DNA of 5,972 nt from positions 1 through 5,972 of the forward strand of contig JAEORY010000267.1 in assembly GCA_016840645.1 (NCBI GenBank), read 5' to 3'. The notes under the pieces were generated by a model, which worked only from the letters and a program-made list of their open reading frames with translations, searched no databases and was not told the DNA's origin. Positions 1 to 5,550 of this stretch are shown in pieces. Every line of letters begins with the position of its first letter. Positions within the stretch are counted from its first letter, which is position 1. A program made the position numbers and the translations under genes. Source of the stretch: Candidatus Borrarchaeota archaeon (lineage in GTDB: Archaea; Asgardarchaeota; Sifarchaeia; Borrarchaeales; Borrarchaeaceae).

Positions 1-858
1 TAATATGCGAAATAAAACAAAAAAAAATAGCACTAAACTCAGCAAGATGTGAGATAAACCAATCATCGAAATATAAAACCTGAGAATGACTTTAAGCGAT
101 AGAATAGGAGCTGAAGGATTCAAGAAATTACCATAATAGTTGATATTTGCGATGAATGGTATAATCCATACCGCGCCTATGGCTAAAGCTGCTAGTGTCA
201 CTAAAGATAAGAGTTTAATAATCATAAGATTGCGAGAATATACAACTTCGAATATTGAAAACATGAACAGTAAGAAAAATCCGATAAATGCACTTAAATG
301 ATGTATGAGAATTAAGGATCCCATTAGCAGAGCTGGAATCACAAAGGAGCCATTCTTTTTGTATGAATGAATGAATGATCCTAAAGTGAGACATACTATA
401 GGAAAGGCTACTACATTCGGAAATCTCCCGTAATATAATAAATTCATAATGAAAACTGGGGACAAGCCTAAAAGAAAAGCAGCTAAAATAGATTCATTCT
501 CCTTAAAACTTAGATTTCTTGCAAGATAATATGCACAAAAAGGTGTAGTAGAAAAGAAGATAATAGAGAGAATTTTGAAAGAAAGAAGTGCTGATGAGCC
601 TGTTGATAAACTTGCTGCTAAATAATAACTTACTGGAGGATAATAAAGAAGAAATGGATACCCAGCATACCATTCGTGACACCAGGGATTTAAAAGACCA
701 AATTTGGAAAGATAAAGAACCTTGAATAGATGACTATTAGTATCAACACCACCTGGAATACCAGGGGGGAGTATCCAGGATGCTATTGCAAAGAAATAGA
801 GAGAAATGAAAAAAAGCCAGTAATAACTTTTTTCTAGTTGAATAAATCTATTCCTCAT
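1..858 (-). CDS. Multi-pass GT-C-like membrane protein (6-pyruvoyl-tetrahydropterin synthase-related domain family), 3' end missing
   Basis: I translated the minus strand by eye: ATG at 858-856 opens a frame of 286 codons with no stop to base 1, so the C-terminus lies outside the window. The start is supported by a GAGAGAGAGG purine tract (868-877) nine bases upstream. A short N-terminus leads into a first helix (about residues 13-31), followed by an outside loop with GGVDTNSH (Asp39). Next comes a Trp/Tyr/Pro-rich stretch (NPW at 57-59, GYP at 66-68, YYPPVSYY at 72-79), then further hydrophobic helices near 91-112, 123-141, 148-163, 172-202, 212-236 and 264-285. This layout, with an acidic residue in the first outside loop and a Y-P-P motif before the second helix, matches the PTPS-related membrane family, thought to be GT-C glycosyltransferases using polyprenyl-phosphate sugars. 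Substrate and acceptor are unknown. It lies 43 bp downstream of the GT2 that could supply its lipid-linked sugar donor, probably in the same transcript. Confidence 0.75.
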   Translation of the reverse strand, partial: MRNRFIQLEKSYYWLFFISLYFFAIASWILPPGIPGGVDTNSHLFKVLYLSKFGLLNPWCHEWYAGYPFLLYYPPVSYYLAASLSTGSSALLSFKILSIIFFSTTPFCAYYLARNLSFKENESILAAFLLGLSPVFIMNLLYYGRFPNVVAFPIVCLTLGSFIHSYKKNGSFVIPALLMGSLILIHHLSAFIGFFLLFMFSIFEVVYSRNLMIIKLLSLVTLAALAIGAVWIIPFIANINYYGNFLNPSAPILSLKVILRFYISMIGLSHILLSLVLFFFVLFRIL

Positions 859-867
859 TTAATAAGG

Positions 868-877
868 CCTCTCTCTC
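868..877 (-). promoter_or_regulatory. Shine-Dalgarno site of the GT-C-like gene
   Basis: On the minus strand GAGAGAGAGG ends nine bases before the ATG at 858. It supports that start inside the 43-bp gap after the GT2 stop. Seen in sequence; its use is inferred. Confidence 0.5.
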
Positions 878-901
878 ATTTAAGGAAAATTATTGAGTGA
901 G

Positions 902-1681
902 TTATAAACGCAATTTTTTGAATCTAACTCTCAGCACCGTTAAAAAAAAGCCCAAAATGTCACCCAATCCAAGTTTTGACTCCCCTATACGACGATCTAT
1001 AAAGGTAATTGGTACTTCTTTCACTTTAAATCCATTTCTCAAGGTTTCTACTAACATATCAAGTTGAAAAGCATAGCCAGAGCTTTTTACAGCTGACATA
1101 TCAATTTTATTCAGAACTTTAGCACGATAGGCCCTATATCCGCTTGTAACATCTTTTGCAAATCTATTTATTTGCAGTATTAATGCTGCTAAAGTATTGG
1201 CACCCTTCGAGACCATTTTACGGTCAATTCCCCAGCCTACAATTTTTCCACCCACGATGTAGCGCGAACCAATAGCCAGATCATAGCCTTTAAGAACAGC
1301 CTCTACAAGTCTTGGAATATCACGTGGATTATGTGAGTGATCAGCATCCATCTCCATAACGATCTTGCCAGACGCCTTTTTGAATCCCGCTTTATAAGCT
1401 GATCCAAGACCAGACTTAACTTTTCGGTGGATTACAGTAATATTTGGGATTTTTTTTGCTAAAATGTCCGCAAATTCTCCAGTTCCATCTGGACTATTAT
1501 CATCAACAATAATTAGTTCACCACGAAGATCGTTCTCCTTAAAAACGTCAATTATTTTTGGAACAAGAGTTTCAATATTCTCTCTTTCGTTATACGTGGG
1601 TAAAACAATTGAAACTAATGGGGTTTCACGATCATTCATGGAACTATCACTTATGGAATATATTATCTCTTCATATTTCAC
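902..1681 (-). CDS. GT2 polyprenyl-phosphate glycosyltransferase (dolichyl-phosphate mannose synthase-like)
   Basis: A 259-residue family-2 glycosyltransferase that probably moves a sugar, classically mannose or glucose, from an NDP- or GDP-sugar to a polyprenyl phosphate on the cytoplasmic face of the membrane. Motifs in order: VSIVLPTYNERENIE (23-37, nucleotide-binding strand), VDDNSPDGT (59-67), GLGSAYKAGF (91-100), the metal-binding DAD (112-114) within MDADHSHNP, IGSRY (137-141), the DPM1-type SKGAN and DVTSGYRAYR (177-186), and IDRRIGESKLG (228-238). It ends with only a short hydrophobic segment (241-252) and lacks the large multi-helix tail of some DPM homologues. The longest frame starts at GTG 1681 with no Shine-Dalgarno. 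An in-frame ATG at 1639 (residue 15) has GTGAT six bases upstream and gives a more usual N-terminus, so it may be the true start. It lies downstream of the VTT gene and upstream of the GT-C-like gene. The family is certain; the exact sugar is not. Confidence 0.9.
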   Translation of the reverse strand: MKYEEIIYSISDSSMNDRETPLVSIVLPTYNERENIETLVPKIIDVFKENDLRGELIIVDDNSPDGTGEFADILAKKIPNITVIHRKVKSGLGSAYKAGFKKASGKIVMEMDADHSHNPRDIPRLVEAVLKGYDLAIGSRYIVGGKIVGWGIDRKMVSKGANTLAALILQINRFAKDVTSGYRAYRAKVLNKIDMSAVKSSGYAFQLDMLVETLRNGFKVKEVPITFIDRRIGESKLGLGDILGFFLTVLRVRFKKLRL

Positions 1682-1721
1682 TTAAGAAGAAAACAAACAT
1701 TAGAGAAATAATTAAAGGTAT

Positions 1722-1739
1722 GCAAAATTTAAAGTTTGC
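1722..1739. repeat. Imperfect palindrome with TTTAAA core between the VTT and GT2 genes
   Basis: GCAAA (1722-1726) and TTTGC (1735-1739) are inverted copies around a TTTAAA core (1728-1733). The only mismatch is the A1727/G1734 pair. It lies in the 76-bp gap between the VTT stop and the GT2 start. It could be a TATA box for the GT2 gene (about 45 bp before the GTG, 90 before the ATG), an operator, or a weak hairpin. On the minus strand it is followed by a pyrimidine tract (about 1684-1698). Confidence 0.35.
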
Positions 1740-1757
1740 CACATATTTTGAAAAGGT

Positions 1758-2591
1758 CTAATGATCTTCATTTCGATGATTGTTTTCTCTTTTGATCATG
1801 TTAGTAACTTTTTCTTTCCCTTTTCGGAGATATTTCGTCCAGTCAACCATAATCACTAAGAGCATTACTGAGATTGTGATAATTAGAGTAACTACTGGGA
1901 CAATTGGATCTTGAGAAGAAGTTATTTGTCCATTTCGGATAGCTTCAATGTCGATTCCATAAAGAAGAAGGACTTGTCTACCTGCTTCTGTTTCCGCAGC
2001 ACTACGAACAAGATATGCAATACCAACTGCAAGTAAAACTTTGCCAATGAAACAAGCAACTAGTGCATATCCAATATTATAGTTCACCATACCTAAAACA
2101 ATTAGAAGCAGATCGTCAGGCAGTGGTGTTGCGGCAAAGAATATTATAAGAGGGATTCCATAGCCTTTTTTCACCAATTTCGCGAGTGAATCAAGTCGTT
2201 TTCCGTAAGGAGTATCTTCAATCATTTCGCTCGTACCTCTTCCCAGGAGCCATGCACTAAGTTCGCCTATGGAAGCTCCAAATCCAGCAGCTACGCCTAC
2301 GAGTAATGGGTTGATAGGAAGTACCACAACAAGAATTGCCAGAGCAATTATGTAGGGGACTGGCATGATCACAGAGACGTTTCCAATGATCGAGATTAAA
2401 AAGATGGCTACGTAAACGCCAAGATCGCCGTAATTGGAGTGGAAATAGAGCACGAAGCGTACCATGAGTTCGCCAATGTTTATACCTATTAGAGCGATTG
2501 CAAGCATCCCCCCAAAAAAGGCAACAAACAATCCAGCTATTATCAGATTTTTTACTCGTTTACTGCGCAAGAGCTCTTTGTTAAAAGGCAT
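1758..2591 (-). CDS. VTT-domain (SNARE-associated/DedA-like, YqaA-type) membrane protein
   Basis: A 277-residue integral membrane protein. Predicted helices: 15-37, 57-72, 78-93, a glycine-rich helix at 97-114, 146-168, 174-196 and a final one at 229-250, followed by a basic, charged tail. The VTT-family signature is clear: GAAxGxxIGE-like AGFGASIGELSAWLLGRG (102-119) and FFAATPLPDDLLLIVLGM (151-168), the second being typical of the YqaA/DedA group. VTT/DedA proteins act as lipid scramblases or transporters, and some bacterial members move undecaprenyl phosphate back across the membrane. Here, next to a polyprenyl-phosphate glycosyltransferase, a polyprenyl-phosphate or phospholipid carrier role is a reasonable inference but not shown. 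The start ATG at 2591 has GAGTGAT a few bases upstream and a TATA-like box about 65 bp upstream. The extra C-terminal helix beyond the core domain is notable. The OMEGA element lies directly upstream, in the opposite direction. Confidence 0.85.
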   Translation of the reverse strand: MPFNKELLRSKRVKNLIIAGLFVAFFGGMLAIALIGINIGELMVRFVLYFHSNYGDLGVYVAIFLISIIGNVSVIMPVPYIIALAILVVVLPINPLLVGVAAGFGASIGELSAWLLGRGTSEMIEDTPYGKRLDSLAKLVKKGYGIPLIIFFAATPLPDDLLLIVLGMVNYNIGYALVACFIGKVLLAVGIAYLVRSAAETEAGRQVLLLYGIDIEAIRNGQITSSQDPIVPVVTLIITISVMLLVIMVDWTKYLRKGKEKVTNMIKRENNHRNEDH

Positions 2592-2650
2592 TCATATCAC
2601 TCTTTTCTAATTTTTGAGAAGAAGACTTTTTAGTGAAAACTCGAAATGGT

Positions 2651-2660
2651 CATATATAAC
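2651..2660 (-). promoter_or_regulatory. Probable TATA box of the VTT gene
   Basis: The minus strand reads GTTATATATG here, a good archaeal TATA box, about 65 bp before the ATG at 2591. A start of transcription about 25 bp further on (near 2628) would leave a leader of about 36 bases. The left edge of the inserted element is only about 10 bp upstream of this box, so the core promoter survived the insertion but its upstream neighbourhood was replaced. Confidence 0.5.
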
Positions 2661-2662
2661 TC

Positions 2663-2669
2663 ATTCGCA
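2663..2669. repeat. ATTCGCA, left copy of the 7-bp sequence bracketing the element
   Basis: ATTCGCA occurs here just before the left-end hairpins and again at 3959-3965 just after the IsrB gene. In IS200/IS605 elements the left cleavage site (in the flank) and right cleavage site (last bases of the element) resemble each other, so the pair probably marks the element edges. It is a short match and could be chance. Confidence 0.45.
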
Positions 2670-2925
2670 GTCAAGAACCCCACCCTAAAGGACGGGGTTT
2701 GTGATGGTGGTAGCAATGCAAGTCTTGACTAGCCTCAGTTCGGAAGAAGTTCTTCGCGAACTACGCCTTATGGGCTATAAGAATGTCGGGGATGCCTCCC
2801 TAGTCCCCTCCTCTTCGACAGAACCACTGAATGTCATGTCTCTCATTATCGAGAGGCTAAGCCTACTTGGCATTGGCGAAGGGACACTAATAGACTAAGG
2901 CAGGGAGACCGCAATCGGTAGAATT
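2669..2925 (+). ncRNA. Omega RNA (guide scaffold) of the IsrB system, ends approximate
   Basis: This region lies directly ahead of the IsrB gene, where IscB/IsrB omega RNAs are encoded. It contains successive stems: AGTCAAGA (2669-2676) with TCTTGACT (2723-2730), enclosing the left-end hairpin; AGTTCG-GAAGA (2737-2747) with TCTTC-g-CGAACT (2751-2762), 11 bp with one bulge; CTTAT/ATAAG (2767-2771/2777-2781); TGTCG and GGGA (2784-2792) with TCCC (2804-2807) and CGACA (2816-2820); and GTCTCTC (2838-2844) with GAGAGGC (2851-2857). AGCCT (2731-2735) could also pair with AGGCT (2854-2858), closing a multi-branch core. A guide of about 16-20 bases would come from the flank just left of the element. 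The 3' end and the promoter are not determined. The family placement rests on position and fold, not on a covariance match. Confidence 0.65.
2676..2699 (+). repeat. Left-end hairpin of the element
   Basis: AACCCC (2676-2681) pairs with GGGGTT (2694-2699) around ACCCTAAAGGAC. This C-rich/G-rich hairpin is typical of the left ends of IS200/IS605-type elements, where TnpA binds it as single-stranded DNA. It also lies inside the omega-RNA outer stem. Confidence 0.6.
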
Positions 2926-2952
2926 CCTGTCGTCAGCAAAAGTGGTATACCT

Positions 2953-3936
2953 TTGATGCCATGCCGACCAACAAAGGCGAGGAAACTTCTTGAACAAGGA
3001 AAAGCCATCAAGAAACGGAACAAAATCGGCATATTCTATCTTCAACTGGAGTTCGATCCCAAGTATCCCATCACACAACCATTAGCAATAGGTATAGATC
3101 CCGGCACTAAATTCGAGGGCTTTTCAGTAGTCGGAACTGAGGGCACGGTGCTTAACCTCATGTCAAAAGCGGTAGACTGGGTAAAAAAGGCGGTCAAACG
3201 GCGTAGAGTTATGCGTCGAGCACGAAGAAAAAGGAAAACCCGCCGAAGAAAATGCAAAGACAACAGACGGAATAACAAAACGTTTTTGCCACCCTCAACA
3301 AAAGCGCGGTGGGACGCAAAGTTGAGAATTATCCGTCAGTTGTGCAAACTCCTACCATTAGACTATGCGGTTACAGAGGATGTCAATGCGACAACACGGA
3401 AAGATCAGCGACGCTGGAATCGCAATTTCAGTCCACTGGAAGTCGGCAAACAATATTTCTATTCAGAACTAGAAAAACTAGGGCTAATCGTCATCACCAT
3501 GCAAGGTCATGAAACCAAACAATTACGGGAGGCATTTGGGCTCAAGAAAGCACACATCAAATCTAAAGTAGCGTTTGAGACGCACTGCGTGGATGCCTGG
3601 GTACTGGCAGCCGCCATTACAGGCGCGAAATATCCTACGACCACCAGTCTATATTATCTAGAACCGATACGATTTCATCGAAGGGCGTTACACAGGCTAC
3701 AGTTTTCAAAAGGCGGCGTAAGAAAGAGGTACGGCGGCACAAGCTCTTTAGGACTCAAACGCGGCACCTTAGTACGCCATACAAACCATGGCATATGTTA
3801 TGTTGGGGGGAATCTGAAACATCGGTTAAGTTTACATTGTTTTAGAACTGGAAAAAGATTAACACAACGCGGCAAAACAGAAGATTGTCATATTCTAACA
3901 AGGATAGCCTTTAGGACGAAATTCCTCTCCCCGTGA
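2953..3936 (+). CDS. isrB: IsrB-like OMEGA RNA-guided nickase (IscB family without HNH)
   Basis: Residues are numbered from TTG 2953 (327 aa). The PLMP N-terminus is PLMPCRP; RuvC-I is LAIGIDPGTK (44-53, Asp49); then comes the arginine-rich bridge helix (83-106, RRXRR pattern); RuvC-II is VTEDVNA (140-146, Glu142); RuvC-III is ETHCVDAW (209-216, His211, Asp214). The C-terminal target/TAM-interaction region has HRRALHRLQ (242-250), KGGVRKRYGGT (253-263), YVGG (283-286) and KRLTQ (301-305). Only about 65 residues separate RuvC-II from RuvC-III and there is no HNH, so this is IsrB, not full IscB; known IsrB proteins are about 350 aa and nick DNA guided by omega RNA. The RuvC acidic residues are kept, so it may be active. 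Homology continues upstream: in-frame codons 2914-2952 read as GRIPVVSKSGIP after ATC, the first strand of the PLMP domain. No ATG/GTG/TTG exists between the stop at 2896-2898 and 2953. The true start may be ATC 2914 or ATT 2923, or the start codon has been lost. Confidence 0.85.
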   Translation: MMPCRPTKARKLLEQGKAIKKRNKIGIFYLQLEFDPKYPITQPLAIGIDPGTKFEGFSVVGTEGTVLNLMSKAVDWVKKAVKRRRVMRRARRKRKTRRRKCKDNRRNNKTFLPPSTKARWDAKLRIIRQLCKLLPLDYAVTEDVNATTRKDQRRWNRNFSPLEVGKQYFYSELEKLGLIVITMQGHETKQLREAFGLKKAHIKSKVAFETHCVDAWVLAAAITGAKYPTTTSLYYLEPIRFHRRALHRLQFSKGGVRKRYGGTSSLGLKRGTLVRHTNHGICYVGGNLKHRLSLHCFRTGKRLTQRGKTEDCHILTRIAFRTKFLSP

Positions 3937-3950
3937 ACAGGATAGTTTCC

Positions 3951-3966
3951 TTGCGGTGATTCGCAA
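3951..3966 (+). repeat. Right-end hairpin of the element
   Basis: TTGCG (3951-3955) and CGCAA (3962-3966) form a perfect 5-bp stem with loop GTGATT, 14 bases after the IsrB stop. It overlaps the right copy of the shared ATTCGCA. Just before it, CTCCCCGTGAACAGGATAG resembles the C-rich half of the left hairpin but lacks the matching G-run. Confidence 0.45.
3959..3965. repeat. ATTCGCA, right copy of the 7-bp sequence bracketing the element
   Basis: Second copy of the 7-mer at 2663-2669, within the right-end hairpin. It is followed by ATGAACGG in the right flank. The stretch from here to the nucleotidylyltransferase stop at 4007 holds no gene. On the minus strand it is pyrimidine-rich (about 3981-4000), which could serve as a transcription stop for the upstream operon. 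Confidence 0.45.
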
Positions 3967-4006
3967 TGAACGGTAAATAGTGAAAAGAAGGAGTGAAAGC
4001 CGCAAT

Positions 4007-5269
4007 TTACATATCTGTCTCTTGGATAGCTTGACTAACAAAGACACGTTTATTTGGTGAGATATCTTTATCTATTACAACTCCTGGTCCTACCCACACT
4101 TTATTGCCAATTTTTCGTCCAGGCATAATGCTACAATTTACTTCAAGAGTTGTTTGGTCTCCAATAATTGCGCCCAATTTAGTTCGTCCGGTATCCATTT
4201 TATCTCCGTTAACAAGGGCATATATCGTCTCTCCTGCGCTGTAATTGATGATGTGCGTTCCTGCTCCTATGTAAACATTATTTGCAATAACACTATCGCC
4301 AATGAAACTCAAGCGATTGATAAATGAACTGCCGAGTATTACTGAATTTTTGATTTCGACACCAAAACCAATTACTACATTGCTTTCAATAGCCGTGTAA
4401 TCACGGATCAATGAGTTATCTCCAATAAACGTGTCTTTCCCAATGTAAACCGGTCCTTTAATAACTGCTCCTGGGCGAATTTTTACGCCGTCTGAAATCC
4501 AAACAGGCCCTTCTACTTTCCCATCTATCTCGGCATCTTTAGAGATGTATGACCCTTCTTTCATTAATCGATCCATAACGAATTGAGCGGCAGTCAATGT
4601 ATCCCATGGATACTCTACATCAATCCATTGTCCTTCCCAGATAGCAGCATATACATTTCCACGTTTGCATAGCTGATTAATCGCCTGATCTAATTGCTGA
4701 TTTTCCTTAAGTAGTGTAAAAATCTCAGGGCGGAACATATACACACTTGAAACTGCATATTTACTTAATTCTGATCCTAGGACAGGTTTCTCAATTATTT
4801 GTTCTATTCTTCCATCTGATGTATCAAGTTCTGCAACACCATACCGACTTACATCAGGAGCAAGTGTTAGCGCTATAGTGCTATCAGCATTGAATTCATT
4901 AAAGGTGTCTATCGTTCGTTGAACCATATCTTTATCAACAAAAAAGTCAGCATGAGCAAGCAGAAAATAATCCTCATCTTTTAATTCGTTTTCTGATTTT
5001 AAAATAGCATCTTCTATTCCAATTTGGTTTTCTTGGACTATATATTTTATATCTACTTCAAAATCAAACCCTGAGCCGAAATAATCTATAATGGATTCCT
5101 TTTGGTAACCCACAACCACCACAAGATCCGTAATACCAACAGACTTAAGCAGATCTATAATATGTTCGAGGATTGGTTTACCACAGATATTGAACATAGG
5201 TTTAGGTCTGTTTACAGAGAGCGGTCTTAGTCTGCTTCCTTCACCCGCAGCAAGGATTAATGCTTTCAA
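4007..5269 (-). CDS. Sugar-1-phosphate nucleotidylyltransferase with C-terminal left-handed beta-helix (archaeal GlmU/RmlA-like)
   Basis: A 420-residue two-domain protein. The N-terminal domain (1-230) is a nucleotidyltransferase that joins a sugar-1-phosphate to an NTP, giving NDP-sugar and pyrophosphate. Signature MKALILAAGEGSRLRPLS then RPKPM (21-25) binds the NTP; Lys24 is the usual catalytic lysine; LLAHAD (103-108) holds the metal-binding Asp108, where relatives more often have Gly-Asp; EKP (160-162) and GQWIDVEYPWD (213-223) line the sugar site. From about 240 the protein has hexapeptide repeats (AEIDGKV, PVWISDGV, PVYIGKDTFIGD, NVYIGAG, KVWVGPG) forming a left-handed beta-helix, as in archaeal bifunctional GlmU-type enzymes with acetyltransferase activity. 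UDP-GlcNAc, dTDP-glucose or GDP-mannose synthesis cannot be told apart here. TTG start, supported by GGAGGAG seven bases upstream; it begins one base after the stop of the preceding gene, so translation is probably coupled. It is likely the source of activated sugar for the glycosyltransferases downstream. Confidence 0.9.
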   Translation of the reverse strand: MKALILAAGEGSRLRPLSVNRPKPMFNICGKPILEHIIDLLKSVGITDLVVVVGYQKESIIDYFGSGFDFEVDIKYIVQENQIGIEDAILKSENELKDEDYFLLAHADFFVDKDMVQRTIDTFNEFNADSTIALTLAPDVSRYGVAELDTSDGRIEQIIEKPVLGSELSKYAVSSVYMFRPEIFTLLKENQQLDQAINQLCKRGNVYAAIWEGQWIDVEYPWDTLTAAQFVMDRLMKEGSYISKDAEIDGKVEGPVWISDGVKIRPGAVIKGPVYIGKDTFIGDNSLIRDYTAIESNVVIGFGVEIKNSVILGSSFINRLSFIGDSVIANNVYIGAGTHIINYSAGETIYALVNGDKMDTGRTKLGAIIGDQTTLEVNCSIMPGRKIGNKVWVGPGVVIDKDISPNKRVFVSQAIQETDM

Positions 5270-5270
5270 T

Positions 5271-5543
5271 CTATTTCTCCTCCATTTTTTTAATAAGTTT
5301 GGCTTCGTTTTTGGCTAAGATATATGTTCTTATAAATCCTACCAAGCTAGGAATCAGGATTATAAATGACGCAATGGCTACATAAAGGTAAAGTTGTACT
5401 GGTTTAAAAAGAAGATAGGCAAGGAACATCCCAATAAATAATCCTGTCGCTAAGACAAATATCATAAGATAATTTAAAGAAAGAGTGTAGAGCCTAAATA
5501 ATCTTTTTTTGTCAGTTTCCTTCTTTTCTTGTGTATCTGCCAT
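5271..5543 (-). CDS. Small two-helix membrane protein of unknown function
   Basis: I do not recognise a family. The 90-residue product has a charged, lysine-rich N-terminus (1-18), two predicted membrane helices (about 24-46 and 51-73) with a short FKPVQ turn between them, and a charged, lysine/glutamate-rich C-terminus (76-90) that may form a short helix. Both ends are probably cytoplasmic. ATG 5543 has GAGGA seven bases upstream, which supports the start. Its last codons contain the Shine-Dalgarno site of the nucleotidylyltransferase and its stop is one base from that gene's TTG, so the two are almost certainly co-transcribed and translationally coupled. It may anchor or assist the nucleotidylyltransferase or another glycan-assembly protein; that is inference. 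Confidence 0.75.
   Translation of the reverse strand: MADTQEKKETDKKRLFRLYTLSLNYLMIFVLATGLFIGMFLAYLLFKPVQLYLYVAIASFIILIPSLVGFIRTYILAKNEAKLIKKMEEK
5277..5283 (-). promoter_or_regulatory. Shine-Dalgarno site that decides the TTG start of the nucleotidylyltransferase
   Basis: GGAGGAG on the minus strand lies seven bases before TTG 5269, inside the last codons of the small membrane protein gene. The strong match and good spacing fix the TTG as the start, which also places the LILAAGEG motif at the usual distance from the N-terminus. Confidence 0.8.
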
Positions 5544-5550
5544 TTCAGCA

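Larger units (their letters stand above)
2670..3965 (+). mobile_element. IS200/IS605-type element carrying IsrB and omega RNA, without transposase
   Basis: An approximately 1.3-kb plus-strand unit in a run of minus-strand host genes. It is visibly richer in G+C than its flanks. Its parts are a left-end hairpin (2676-2699), a structured omega-RNA region, one IsrB-like gene and a right-end hairpin (3951-3966). The edges are set from the shared ATTCGCA and are uncertain by several bases. There are no terminal inverted repeats and no obvious target duplication, as expected of this superfamily. No TnpA (Y1 HUH transposase) is encoded, so movement would need a transposase supplied from elsewhere. 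Confidence 0.75.

Noticed and set aside
1464..1761. Two plus-strand open frames over the start of the GT2 gene
   Set aside because: They lie opposite the conserved GT2 N-terminal motifs and have no ribosome site or family features.
2701..2898. 65-codon open frame upstream of isrB, in the same frame
   Set aside because: It starts inside the left-end hairpin structure, has no protein features and coincides with the hairpin-rich omega RNA region. It is better explained as RNA than as a gene.
2669..2930. CRISPR array
   Set aside because: The stems are all different and there are no regularly spaced direct repeats. The region fits a single structured RNA.
2887..3278. Two minus-strand open frames (63 and 78 codons) over the isrB start and bridge helix
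   Set aside because: They are antisense to a clearly coding region and their arginine/leucine-rich content reflects the complement of the arginine-rich bridge helix.
3309..3512. 67-codon plus-strand frame inside isrB
   Set aside because: It is out of frame with the RuvC-II region of isrB and has no support of its own.
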